64,000 nt of DNA from Sambucus nigra (Eukaryota > Streptophyta > Magnoliopsida > Dipsacales > Adoxaceae). The notes under the pieces were generated by a model that was not told the origin of the DNA, searched no databases, and was given only the letters and a program-made list of their open reading frames with translations. This document shows, in pieces, positions 23,722 to 34,800 of the stretch. A program made the translations under genes and the position numbers. The stretch lies in the NCBI GenBank assembly GCA_949130495.1, contig OX422210.1, positions 636,578,585 through 636,642,584 of the forward strand, written 5' to 3'. Position 1 is the first letter of the stretch. Each line of letters begins with the position of its first letter.

Positions 23722-25011
23722 CTACCCACAGCTACCAGAGGAGCTTGCACCCTCATCATCTACATACTGAGGTCCCCAAGTTTCCCCTGTCTGAATAGAG
23801 TGTCGTAAACACTCCATGGACTGATGAGCCTTAACCAGCTTCGAAAAGAACACAACGCCCCCTTCCATGGTGTTAGATAAAATAAACCACCTTTGTCCAG
23901 CCTCCACTGCTAACATATTGCTGACTACTTTCCTCCACAACCACGTCATATAATCTTTAGGGACATGCCAAACTCTCCCGACAGACTGAGAGGGACGGGT
24001 CGACGGACGCCGATCTTCCCACAGAGATCCAAGCAACAGACGCAGGCGCTCAGTCAAATCTTCTACCGAAAAGAAATTTGAGGTCCGAGGTGGCACGACC
24101 TGTGCCCAGCCAAATTAGCGCAGAAGCCGCCAAGGGAAATAAAAAGAGGTTTGCCTGAGACCAACCAGCCGCACATATGAGTACTCTCCTAGCTCCAGAA
24201 CAGGCTGCAACTGTCCCTACCAAGGCACTGACCAGTGCAGACTTCGAGCCCCATACTCCGCAAGCCAATTCTCCCAGCTCTCAACATACAGGCCAACGCT
24301 GATGAAGTAGCGCGAAAAGAAGTTGGGTACAACCGAAAAAGGAAACTCTGGAGGGACCACCAAGCGGAGTCTTTCAGATAACCACATGAACAGCATCACG
24401 GGGCTACCCCGTAAAAAGTCAGAACGACCTTCTCTCCAGGCATCCAAGCCATTCAGGGTCTCTGCCAGTATCACTGCAGCAGGATTGCGACGGTATGACA
24501 TCCACGAAGTAATGGCTGCAAGTTACGGGTCCACCTGCAGTTCTCCAGTCACCAGTAACAATTTTGAAACTAGACCCAGAACAACGGCTCCAGCATAGCC
24601 AGCATCACCTACTTCCCGCAAATGCACAGACTGCAACACCGCCAGGAGGGAGATCATTCCTCTAACAACCAATGATCTAGCCGCCGAAGGCGAAACACGA
24701 AGGAGCCCAGCCAATAAATCCCTGGGAGAACAGTAAAATTCGGGAAAAGTCGCAGTAACCCTAGGATTTACACCCAGCATGGTAGAAAATATCTCGTAGG
24801 TAGGACAAACTTCATCCGACCCAAAGAGGAATACGTGGTCTTCGGGGTACCAGAATTATACCGCCGCCATCAGCACGTTCCACTCAAGAGGCCGATTGCG
24901 CCACAAGGAAACTCGATGCATGTTAAAAGCATCATAGTCTACATTATAAGAGCACATTGCTTCCAAGGCTTCGAGGTAATTAGAAAACTCAATGCTACCA
25001 AGGAGAGCCAT
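23722..25011 (-). pseudogene. Antisense gene 1 of B, DUF7745-like
   Basis: A 430-codon single-exon reading frame opposite to gag-pol. It starts at the ATG at 25011-25009, 76 bp downstream of a TATAAAA box, and ends at 23722 in SSSGSCG. Read in one frame it has four internal stops, each where a Gln or Trp codon is likely, and no frameshift. Conserved-looking blocks are FWYPEDHVFLF, DEVCPTYEIF, SPRDLLAGLL, SLHWSVPW and YVRLVGLRQTSFYFP. The FW-P-H..F.F..E..PT.E pattern resembles DUF7745, a family linked to plant retroelements. Function is unknown. The late block with RVWHVPKDYMTWLW is not recognised. Confidence 0.7.
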
Positions 25012-25086
25012 CTTGCAAGGCTAAGAAATAATGGGCAAGAAGGTGAAACTGCAAAGGTGTGATGAAAACACTCCACCCTTACCCCC

Positions 25087-25093
25087 TTTTATA
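25087..25093 (-). promoter_or_regulatory. TATA box of antisense gene 1 (B)
   Basis: Minus-strand CAAGTATAAAAGGGGG, a strong plant TATA context, 76 bp upstream of the ATG at 25011. Confidence 0.7.
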
Positions 25094-25201
25094 CTTGAAA
25101 ACTCTCACAAGAGACATAATCCCTGCAGAAATCGGAGGGAATCCTACCCCATAAGGTACCAAAGGCTGAAGAGGGCACTTGTCGATAGGACTAGACTGAA
25201 C

Positions 25202-25237
25202 TGCCGATAGGCAGGTCAGGGTGCTTGCCGATCGGCA
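25202..25237 (-). promoter_or_regulatory. TGCCGATCGGCA palindromes upstream of antisense gene 1
   Basis: TGCCGATAGGCA at 25202-25213 and the perfect palindrome TGCCGATCGGCA at 25226-25237, about 110-145 bp upstream of the TATA box. The motifs are identical to those of the LTR of B although the surrounding DNA is unrelated. A run of 16 C follows at 25239-25254. Confidence 0.85.
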
Positions 25238-25254
25238 ACCCCCCCCCCCCCCCC

Positions 25255-25597
25255 ATTTTAGAAATTTCCTCTGTTCCTCTTTTGATATTCTCAAATCAAA
25301 AAACTCAATAAAAATAAATTGATATTCTCAAAAGAATTTCAAAATCCCTTTAATTTACCCTTTTTAGTCACAAACTTTCCTTCAAAAGATTTCAAAAATA
25401 TTCCTTTTTATGATCTCAACAACAAAGTAAAAAGCGCATGTGCATGCATTCATTCATCATTAATAAAATATAATAAAAAAACTCCATTGCATTGCATATA
25501 TCTGTTTTTCGTGTTACATCATTTTTTCAGGAAATAAAAAGAAAAAGCAAAAACAACGGGACTCAGCCCGAACCCACATTCTCTTTCTCTCTCTCTT
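25255..25597. other. Spacer between the two antisense genes of B
   Basis: AT-rich, without a recognised gene. It contains the 3' flank of the PMD gene and the far upstream region of antisense gene 1. Confidence 0.6.
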
Positions 25598-27606
25598 TTA
25601 AGAGATTTCACCCCTGCGACGTGCTCTCTTTCCCCTACGACGAGACGATGCACCACCAATACCCGAGCTCGAGTCCTCTCCAGACGAGGCAAACGGCACC
25701 AAACAAGAAGGAACAGGAATTGTGTCCCGAATATAGGCAGTCGCCGAAGATATTCAGTCTCTGATGTCCCTTAGCTAAATGGTCGACACCCGAACTTGCT
25801 GCAAGAAAAGGCAAAATCAGTATCAAAACAGAGATGACCAAAATAGAAAAGAAAGAAAGAGAGGAACATAAAGGTATACCGCAGATCGGAGGACCTCCTC
25901 TGTCAAACCCAACTCCTCCGGATCCATCGCATGAGGACGGTGCAACATAGGCACCATCCCTCCATCAACCCGCCGAATGTTGTACGAGGGGGTATGCAAC
26001 CGCATAAAAGGAACCTCTGAAGTCGCCGCCGCCGCAGATGCCGGCGGACCACCGCCATTGTGGGAAGATCCCACCGCCCGACTTGAACCCACAGGAGGGA
26101 AAGTAAGCGCATCATATATGCTGGGCGCCATCAACCAGCTCGTCACAAAGTCCATATAGTCATACGGTGCAGCCGTATCGGTGTATAACAAGTAGGACTC
26201 GCCGATCATCGCCGCGATCCTCTCATCCTCCGACAGCAGTCGTTTCCGCCTCATAGATATAGGAGGCTACGCAGGTGGCACCACCACCTCCTCCTCAGCA
26301 ATCTGACGAACCACCTGCTCCCCGAGATACCAGGAATGGTCGAACTCATGCGTCAGCAAACGCCTCATCCGTGCATTCACCCCAGTCGCCCCCGCATCCT
26401 GAATGGCTATCCCCCAGGGATAAAAGGACACCTAAAAATCCCCAAGCAGGCATAAATCAATACAAGATCAGAAGGTGAAAAAACCAAGAATGAAATGGAA
26501 AGAGCCTTACCCTACCAGTGGTCAGGTCATTCAAGACCTGACGCACCGCCTCCACAGAGAGAGATCCCTTCGACTGCCGATTGGCCTTACGCCATCGATA
26601 CAATCGACAGAAGTCCCCAACAGTGTCATCCTTCAAGGAGATCAGCGGGGTATTGCACCCAATCACCTCATAGAACCACGTCTGAATTCACAAGAAAAAA
26701 GAGATTCATAAGGAAAATGGGAATGCATGAAAGGAAAATGCGAGTGCATGAAAAGAAGTTCCCAAACTAAAGAATACCTCAAGAAGGTATGTGGCCCCAG
26801 TAAAGGTCTGCCGGAAGCACCGGCTGAATGCATCCAGAGAAGAGTAAAGGGTCGCTAAAGTCAGACTCCCCCAATCATAGAAAGGGATGTTCGAAAACAT
26901 CCTCAGGTACGGCAAGAACCACAAATGGACGACGTCGCCGCTCGACGCCACCATGAAACCTCCCAACACCAGCAAAATGAATAACCGGTCCATCTGTCTC
27001 ACTTGCAGCCCGTCCTCCACATCAATCACTCTACTCAGCAGAACATCCTTCAGTAGAGACAGCCGGATAGAATACCTAAAAATTATCCTCCCTACATCAC
27101 CAAGTGCCGCACGCACTGCCTCCGATCTCACCCGTAAAGAGCGACCACCTCTATCTGCTCTCCATCACAATCCAGCCCCAACAGCTGGTGTACGTCTATG
27201 GGAGTCACAGTCATCTCCCCAAAGCCGAAATGGAAGGTGTGGGTAGTATCCCACCACCTCTCTCCCAAAGAGCACAAGACCGCTGTCGAGGGAGGCGTCT
27301 CATCCAGTACAGATGCCAACCTACCAAAACCCGCTGATGATACCACACAACGCACCATAGGTGGGAGATGATCCCAAACATCCCTGAGCCCCGTCGTCCC
27401 ATGGGCGCGCATGTTCTTCAAAGAAATATCAGACTGGAAAAAAGGAAAAATCTTGTCAAAAGTCAAAAAAATAAAGAAAAATCACCAAAAAGAAAGGAAT
27501 TCTCACTCCCCAAAGCAAGAGGCGCCCTGGCCCTCCACTCCATATTCGCCCAATCATCAACGGTCAACCATTCCCTGTGGACTGCGGTCCTCACAAAAGT
27601 GGCCAT
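25598..27606 (-). pseudogene. Antisense gene 2 of B: plant mobile domain (PMD) protein, six exons
   Basis: A spliced gene opposite to gag-pol. Predicted exons: 27606-27507, 27433-27132, 27075-26778, 26681-26511, 26431-25880, 25798-25598. The five introns (73, 56, 96, 79, 80 nt) all begin GT and end AG, and exons 2 to 6 join in frame. The protein matches the PMD fold shared with MAIN/MAIL1-type genes: LRDVWDHLPP, GEMTVTPIDVHQLLGLDCDG (exon 2), FMVASSGDVVHLWFLPYL and YDWGSLTLATLY (exon 3), WFYEVIGCN (exon 4), VSFYPWGIAIQDA (exon 5). The C-terminus is basic (RRRGKRARRRG), possibly a nuclear signal. Exon 1 (MATFVRTAVHREWL) is out of phase by one base, so it has an indel or another donor. Stops in exons 5 and 6 make it a pseudogene. 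Confidence 0.85.
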
Positions 27607-27699
27607 TTCTTGAAGATAAGAATACTAGAATGATTTGCTGATGAATCGTAGAAAGAGAGAAAGCAAAGAAGCTGTGAAAAAATGAAGGGATTCGCCCCC

Positions 27700-27707
27700 T
27701 TTATATA
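27700..27707 (-). promoter_or_regulatory. TATA box of the antisense PMD gene
   Basis: Minus-strand CCTATATAAAGGGGG, 94 bp upstream of the ATG at 27606. Confidence 0.75.
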
Positions 27708-27722
27708 GGAAGCCAAGCGCCA

Positions 27723-27838
27723 TGCCGATCGGCACTTCCCCCCACCATACCGATCGGCACTGACTCCTTACCTTCTCGAGGTAGCCCAAAAGTCTCTGCC
27801 ACTGCCGAATGGCACCCCTCATACCATGCCAACCGGCA
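27723..27838 (-). promoter_or_regulatory. Four TGCCGATCGGCA-type sites upstream of the PMD gene
   Basis: Perfect TGCCGATCGGCA at 27723-27734, ACCGATCGGCA at 27749-27759, TGCCGAATGGCA at 27803-27814 and TGCCAACCGGCA at 27827-27838. The nearest starts 16 bp upstream of the TATA box, against 12 bp in the LTR promoter. Confidence 0.87.
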
Positions 27839-28205
27839 CCCCCCTTAAATTTCGTACAGAAAATACCAGAAAGCCTCGAAAAATCCTCAGGAAATTCCTA
27901 AAAATCCTAGGAAGGATTTAGAACATCTTCACCAAGAAAATTTCGCATTCCCGCAAGCGAAACCCCTCTTTCCTAGTGGAATCCTCAAAAACCAAGTGAA
28001 TCTCCTCCCGGCAAAGCTCCGGAGGATCTCTAAGGATCGCCCGATTACTTCTCCAGCGGAATTCTTACAGTACCAAAATAGGTTGTTCCCCCCTGCGAGG
28101 TCTCCTAAAGAAACAAAAGCTTCCCCAGTTATCAGCTCCCCAGCTCAGATCAAAATCACAAGGCACTTTCTCCAGCGAAACCAAAATCCAATCTTTATCC
28201 ACTCT
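27839..28205. other. Non-coding spacer in B
   Basis: Upstream of the PMD promoter. Phrases such as 'ctccggcaaagctccggagga' suggest short degenerate repeats. No gene was seen. Confidence 0.5.
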
Positions 28206-29275
28206 TAGGTCAGAATTGACCTCGGTCTTGGATCGTCACCTGAGTTAGGTCAGAATTGACCTCGGTCCTCGGTCCTCGGCGCTCTTAGGTCAGAATTGAC
28301 CTCGATCTTGGATCGTTACCTGAGTTAGGTCAGAATTAACCTCGGTCCTCGGTCATCACCACTCTTAGGTCAGAATTGACCGCGATCTTGGATCGTCACC
28401 TGAGTTGGGTCAAAATTGACCACGGTCCTCGGTCGTCACCATTCTTAGGTCAGAATTGACCTCGGTCTTGGATCATCACCTGAGTTGGGTCAGAATTGAC
28501 CCCAGTCCTCGGTCGTCACCACTCTTAGGTCAGAATTGACCTCGCTCTTGGATCGTTACCCGAGTTGGGTCAGAATTAACCCTGGTTCTCGATCGTCACC
28601 ACTCTTAGGTCAGAATTGACCTCGATCTTGGATCTTCGCCTGAGTTGGGTCAGAATTGACCCCGGTCCTCGGTCATCACCACTCTTAGGTCATAATTGAC
28701 TTCGGTCTTGGATCGTCACCTGAGTAGGGTCAGAATTGACCCCGGTCCTCAGTCGTCACCACTCTTAGGTCAGAATTGACCTCGGCCTTGGATCGTCACC
28801 TGAGTTGGGTCAGAATTGACCCTGGTCCTCGGTCGCCACCACTCTTAGGTCATAATTGACCTCGGTCTTGGATCGTCACCTGAGTTGGGTCAGAATTGAC
28901 CCCGGTCCTCGATCATCACCACTCTTAGGTCATAATCGACCTCGGTCTTGGATCGTCACCTGAGTTGGGTCAGAATTGACCCCGGTCCTCGGTCGTCACC
29001 ACTCTTAGGTCAGAATTGACCTCAGTCTTGGATCGTCACCTGAGTTGGGTCAGAATTGACCCCAATTCTCAGTCATCACGACTCTTAGTTCAGAATTGAC
29101 CTCGGTCTTGGATCGTCACCTGAGTTGGGTCAGAATTGACCCCGGTCCTCGATCGTCACCACTCTTAGGTCAGAATTGACCTCAGTCTTGGATCGTCACC
29201 TGAGTTACGTCAGAAATGACCTCAGTCCTCGTTCGTCACCACTCTAAGGTCAGAATTGACCTCGGTCTTTAGATC
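28206..29275 (+). repeat. 80-bp minisatellite in the 3' region of B
   Basis: About 13 copies of an 80-bp unit made of two related 40-bp halves, 'taggtcagaattgacctcgg...' and 'tgggtcagaattgaccccgg...'. Each half holds the inverted repeat GGTCAGAATTGACC, giving about 26 palindromes, each containing TTGACC. From 29276 to ~29500 the pattern continues in degenerate form (gcagaatcgacct). Minisatellites near the 3' end are known in Ogre/Tat elements. Confidence 0.95.
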
Positions 29276-29544
29276 TTCACCCTAAGCCCATAGAATTGGC
29301 TTTGACTCGCAGAATCGGTAACCCTTATCACTTAAGCCCGCAGATTTGGCTTTGACCTGCAAAATGGGTCATCCCCCAGCACCACTTCAGGTCCGCAGAA
29401 TCGACCTAAACATTTGATCATCATTCCATCCCCAGCACACTCCTTAGGTCCTCAGAATCGACCTCGACCCTCTGAATCGGTCGTACTCCCTCAAAAGTAT
29501 CTTGTGGTGTCTATTCGACGGTTATCATTTATTCCAAACTCACC

Positions 29545-29557
29545 CGTTGAGGGGCTC
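29545..29557 (+). promoter_or_regulatory. Polypurine tract region of B
   Basis: CGTTGAGGGGCTC directly precedes the 3' LTR start TGTAGACACC. The purine tract is short (GAGGGG). Confidence 0.55.
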
Positions 29558-31643
29558 TGTAGACACCCCATTCTGTTACCCCCAACTCTCCTTAGGTCCC
29601 TAGTACCTCCCCTCATCACTACAAACCCAGGTCATATCCCGAGTACCGACTTAGAAGCCATCGGGCACTCCCCGACTCAGTTTGACCAAAAAGTCAAACT
29701 CTTAATCTTGACTAAGACTTAATGAATCCTCGAAGGGCACTGAATACCCTTTCCAACGGTCCATCCCGTGCGCAATTCTGACTTACCATGCGAACGAACG
29801 ATCGTTTGCGTCCGAAACTTGACCTAGAGGCCACCGGGCGCTCCCGGGCTCTGTTTGACCTAAGTGAACTCTTCAGCTCAACCGAGGCTGATTGAATCTT
29901 CAAAGGGCACTGAATACCCTTTCTAATTGTCCATCCCATGCGCAATTTCGAATTACCATGTGGACGAACGATCCGTTTAATTCTAAGAGGTCACCGAACG
30001 CTTCCAGGGCCTGCTCGACCAAAGTCAACTCCCCAAATTGGGTCAAACTCTTTGGAATGTTGAAGTACATCTCCTAACCTTTCCAAAGGTCCGCCCTGTG
30101 CATGTTTTGGACTTACCATGCGGACAAACGATCCGTTTGCGTCCGAACGATTCCTCATCCAATGGACCGACAAACGCTTCCGTGCCATATTTAACCCAAA
30201 GTCAACTCCCGAACCCGGGAGCGGTCCAAAGGACTTTCAAAGGTCTCTGAATTACCTTTCCAATAGTATGCCCCGTGCATGATTCTGACCAACGGTTTTC
30301 CCTCAGCATCCGATTTCTCGAAAAGCCTTGAAACACACCGCCAAACGGCAGGTTCCAGACCCTGCCTATCGACAGGTGCCGATAAGCAGGAGCAGTTCTA
30401 TGCCAATCGGTAGTGACCTGGGCCTATAAAAGGAGGCCTTCACCTCATTTTCAAGAGGAGCCCAAATCTGATAAAATTCACTCTCAACAAATCCCAGAAA
30501 CCTCTCTCGTAGGCAGCGTGATTCCAACCTCCAAATCCCTTTTTTACTTCCACTTTTCATCATCCTTTTCATCAAACTTGGTGAATTAGCCACCCTCCAT
30601 CATCATCCAAGTGCAAGGGCTACTCTCCAACATTCAAGATCAAGCTAAAGATCTTCAAGAAGGTCCAACTTTCTCAAACTCTCTCTTAAATCCTCTTAAA
30701 TTCTCAATAACTTATTTTCTTACTTAGCACTTTTATTATCTCATCTCGCACATCCTAATATACTTTTTATTTAGTATTATTGCACATATCTTATTTTCAT
30801 ACAAATAAAATCCGAAAAACAAGAAAAAGAGGGTTTGCTCATAAATTTCAAATAGGGAGTCTCATACTTTTCTCACACTTTTCTCACAAATAAAACACTT
30901 TTTCCTACACACACTCACAAATAAGAGATCCCACATTTGAATTTATGGGATAAACCCCACCCCTCATTTTTTATGCGAACTACGTGGACTTTGATGCCTT
31001 TATAGGCTACGTAGGCGTCTCGGGGTAAAACCCGAGACTCGAGTTCTTTCGTCACTTTTTCTCTTATTTTCATATTTTCTCTAAATCTAATCTTCTTATA
31101 TTCTTTGTAGTTGCCCTTAGTGACGTATTACTCCATATGCGTTATCGTTCCATTATAACGATCAACATAAGGGTAATCGCGTAAATCTTATTTTTAATAT
31201 TATTCCTATATCTTCCTACGGATGACTCGCTTTATCTTTTCCATGATACAAGTCGAGGATTCCTATCTCCATTATATATATACACATGCACACATATCAC
31301 GGGGGAAATATCAAGGAAAATAGCAAATATCCATGAGAGACCGAAAGGGCGGAATGGGTGCCTAACACCTTCCCATTTCGTAACTTAGCCTCCGAACCCT
31401 TCTCGAATCATTTTGGTCTCGCATGCACCAGTATGTCTTTGGATGCCATCCTTCGCGATATCTTCCCCTTCTTCTTTTATCTGTTTTGATTAAAATAGAA
31501 TGGCGACTCTAAATCTCTCTACATTTTTTACACCTCATCTCAAATGACGCCGGCTGAAGCGCTCCCGAGAAGGATGCACGGGACCCGAAGTATCCTTTCC
31601 CTTCGCACGTCCGCCCACGTGGTGAGGATCGGGGATGGCCACA
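29558..31643 (+). repeat. 3' LTR of B
   Basis: 2,086 bp, the second copy of 12857-14937, ending GGCCACA at 31643 and followed by the CCGAC target duplication and the rest of LTR A. Its palindromes at 30364-30411 are partly mutated, whereas the 5' LTR copy keeps them intact. Confidence 0.95.
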
Positions 31644-31648
31644 CCGAC

Positions 31649-34561
31649 TAATTAAATACCGGGTAGTACTCCTTTATTCAATTTAATACAAAATGTCCAG
31701 TTGGTTCAGTTCAAAGCATCACTGTCGAAAACATTTTTTTTCCAATTACTAGCCACCTAATATTTAAAAAGTCAATTGTCAAATTTTACTAAATTAAATT
31801 AACATGCACCCAATTAAATTATTAGATAATGATACCACAATCACATCACAGTCAGAACAGAATAATAATGGAATAATAAATGAGTCTGGAGTAACACTCC
31901 TCTGAATAATCCAATCACTGAATAAAAACCAAATACAAAGTCTGAATAATTTAATACCTCCAAACTAAAGTGAAACTGAAAGTATGAGAAACCTGTGTCT
32001 AAATGGAAAGGGGCGACATGCTCGAACGGATGAATGACTCCGAAATAGAATCAATGTAGAATGTGAAGGTGTCTACTATCGTGATCCTGTAACTTCCACA
32101 GCAGCTACAGCACGTCAATGGAATGGAACTCCTATGCTTGACGTCCCTGTGGCTGGGCACCTAAAGGGTTTTACAAGAAAAATAAATTTGAAAGCAAACG
32201 GGTCAGATCCCGAGGTGAAAACAGTTTAAAAATAGCAAGTGTTTAATTACATTAAACAATGAATATTATATACATGTTAGTTACGTGCTCTCACCTGAGT
32301 TCCTCACCCATCAACTAATGTGCACGCCTAACGTATATCCTTAACCCGTCCTAGTTATGTCGTTCACTATCTAGTCTCTACCACTTCATGTCCTCACATT
32401 AATAATATAGGGGTTTATTCACATCGTTCTAACATATCCAGCGTGTAACTCACCTTTCCACTGATAAGATTAAGTTATAAAAATTACGATAGAAAATTCT
32501 CATTTTAAATCCCATTCAAAATGCCTCAATAATTTATATTCACACTTTAACAAAGAGTCCATTATAATCATTAGTATATTATTCTCAGCACAAATATATA
32601 AATAGGGCACCCCTAGGCTAAGCTGCGATGTACACATACTCTACTATCGAAGCCCGATACATAACGTACCTAAGGACCACGTGTTCCGAATCTCTTAGGA
32701 ACCGTTTCAATAAGAAAAATCACACATATTCGAGGCGAACATAGTTCACATACCCATGGGTCACGCACATACCTACGCTCCCATGGTCAGCTGACTTATT
32801 AACTCACAAATAAGTCATTCATAACCCTATGTCCTTGAGGTACCAATCTAAATCCTCCCATAGGCACACAAAGATTAGATGGCCCTGTTTCGAAAGTAGA
32901 CCTCCCGTGATAGCAAGTATGGTAGGTATGTAATACACATAATAATCCATATACTAAGCATTCACACAACTTAGATAACTTATAATATTATTAAAGGTAT
33001 GTTCTCAACCCTATACCATTAATCCAATTAGTACACTATCATACTTCCAGATGATATATAATATATTTCACCGATACGTCTCACGTCGTATAGTTTCAAG
33101 TACTTAAACCTAATCGAAAAGGTTAATAAGTCTCTTATTATTCCCACATACTAATTCAATACTCTTAAGGTCCATATTTATGTCTCTAACCTTAAATTAT
33201 CAACTATATAGATTAAATTCATTTACTCAAAATCTTTAGTAGTAACTCACTCGTTGGACCCTAGTAAGTCTAACATAAAGTCCTAATTCAATTCTAATAC
33301 AATCCGGGCCCCATATACACCCCTACTGGTTTTCCTGAAATCTAACCGTGTTCACAAGATTCCCACCGATAACTTTCAAGGGTCGGAATTGCTTAAATTC
33401 AAAAAGGGAGGAAATATCACTATTTTTGGGGAGGTCGATCGACTATGAATGTCGATCGATCGATCGAGCAGTTACAGCCCATATTTTTCTGCATTTTTAG
33501 CCCTAGTTTTCTCTACAATCTCCATTACATGAATCCATTCTCCAAAGTAAACGTACTACATTTTATACCATCCTAATTACCACCTTTCTAACATTCCAGA
33601 AGAATCAAATCATCTCAAGAACAACATATATATCAATATATTCATCAAACTTTTCATGTTCAACCCTAGTGTAGTTTCTTCCAATTCATGACAACCCAAA
33701 ACTAAATTTTAATCTGGGATTTCTATTACTAAGGTTCTGATTTCAATCTTTATTAATTCCAGATTTTAACTACATGCAAATCCTACCCATATTCAAGATT
33801 TACTTCTCCCAATTTATGAAATTATCAATCTTTCAAGTCTAGCCTTCAATCCTAATCTACATGGATAATATATTTGCTGAAACTTAATGAAATCAAATCA
33901 CTTGCCTTATAATTGATGTTCTGATCTGCTGGTGATGATAAAGGCTGGTTCTCTCCCTCTCTCTCCAGTCACAATTCCGTCGAAACGTGGTGGTGGTTGG
34001 TGGTTATGGCTTGTAACCCTCTTGTAACCTCTCCTCTTTCTCACGTTGCCCACTTCTTTCTTTTTGGCTGATAATGGCCCTCATAATAGCTGTTAAATAA
34101 ACCTTAAAATTCGTGGGTCCAAATCCCTTGAAGTTTAAAATGACTAAAATAACCTCCCGGGTTGCCGGTTTGGCCTAAAAATGCCCCGGGACCCGAACTA
34201 AACCCCCGGCTAGTATTTTCTGACTAATTCGACCCCTTTGGACACGTTGGCGCACTCAAATTGACCATACGGATGATAAAATTTTATTTAGTTTTAAATC
34301 TAATGAAATTAATTTCTGACGCGACTGACACGCGCGTCCTAACTTAATTTCCCGAATTATCGTATTTATGATTCGCGATAATTTTAATAAATTCAATAAT
34401 AATATATTACCTTATATACCCAGTAATATTCAACATTATCATCATAATCAAATACCAACTCACGTCTCGCTAGTATTTTAATTCGGATTAATTTCCAGTT
34501 AATTCCCATTTAATTTAATTAATCCCATTAAATAAAATCAATAAAATTACGGGGTATTACA
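31649..34561 (-). repeat. 5' LTR of A, main part
   Basis: 2,913 bp that together with the stub at 12843-12856 makes a 2,927-bp LTR matching 5058-8006 closely along its length. The first GATCGATC run (33434-33443) is 12 bases shorter than in the left LTR. Confidence 0.93.
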
Positions 34562-34800
34562 GTTCATTGGCGTCTCGTAGTTTGTGTGTTTATCTTTATG
34601 CTCGCTTAGTAAGTAGATTAACAAGATTTAAAATTAGAAAGAAACGGAACTTCCTGCCTAGATTGGTATTTTCATGTTTCAAGTGTTTGCTTATTTGGGT
34701 ATATTTAACGAAGTTGAACCTAAAGCGTATAATCGGCCCCTCTCACAAGGGGTTGACTGAAATATCTAACAGTCACTGACTCGTCCATCACAGTAGATAC
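34562..34800 (+). repeat. Copia LTR E, right part
   Basis: Starts with the GTTCA target duplication of A and continues the U5-like sequence 'ttggcgtctcgtagtttgtg'. The expected CA end and PBS are not clear. The end is approximate. Confidence 0.4.

Larger units (their letters stand above)
12857..31643 (+). mobile_element. Tat/Ogre-like Ty3/gypsy retrotransposon B
   Basis: 18,787 bp, bounded by 2,081 and 2,086 bp LTRs (TGTAGACACC...GGCCACA) and a near-perfect 5-bp target duplication. Its PBS is TGGCGACTCTACTGGGGA, the type known from Ogre/Tat elements. Gag-Pro-RT-RNase H-second RNase H-integrase is on the plus strand. About 6 kb of extra 3' sequence holds two antisense genes and an 80-bp minisatellite. 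The dual RNase H and DNGS-type protease define the Tat lineage. There is no ORF1 upstream of gag, unlike classical Ogre. Confidence 0.93.
5058..34561 (-). mobile_element. Tekay/Del-type chromovirus A (split by B)
   Basis: Ty3/gypsy element on the minus strand. Its LTRs run TGTAATACCCC to ...GTCACA, with an initiator-Met-tRNA PBS, gag, protease, RT, RNase H, integrase, a C-terminal chromodomain and a PPT directly before the 3' LTR. Gene order and chromodomain place it with plant chromoviruses; Tekay/Del is the best guess from the domain text and long LTRs. Element B sits 14 bp inside the 5' LTR. Frame changes between gag, protease, RT and integrase plus premature stops make it non-autonomous. 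Confidence 0.85.

Noticed and set aside
24323..24598. 91-codon plus-strand ORF within the antisense gene region
   Set aside because: Shadow of the minus-strand DUF7745-like frame, which is longer, has a promoter and shows conserved-looking blocks.
28206..29275. CRISPR-like array of short repeats
   Set aside because: The units are head-to-tail diverged copies without unique spacers, inside a plant retrotransposon, with no cas genes.
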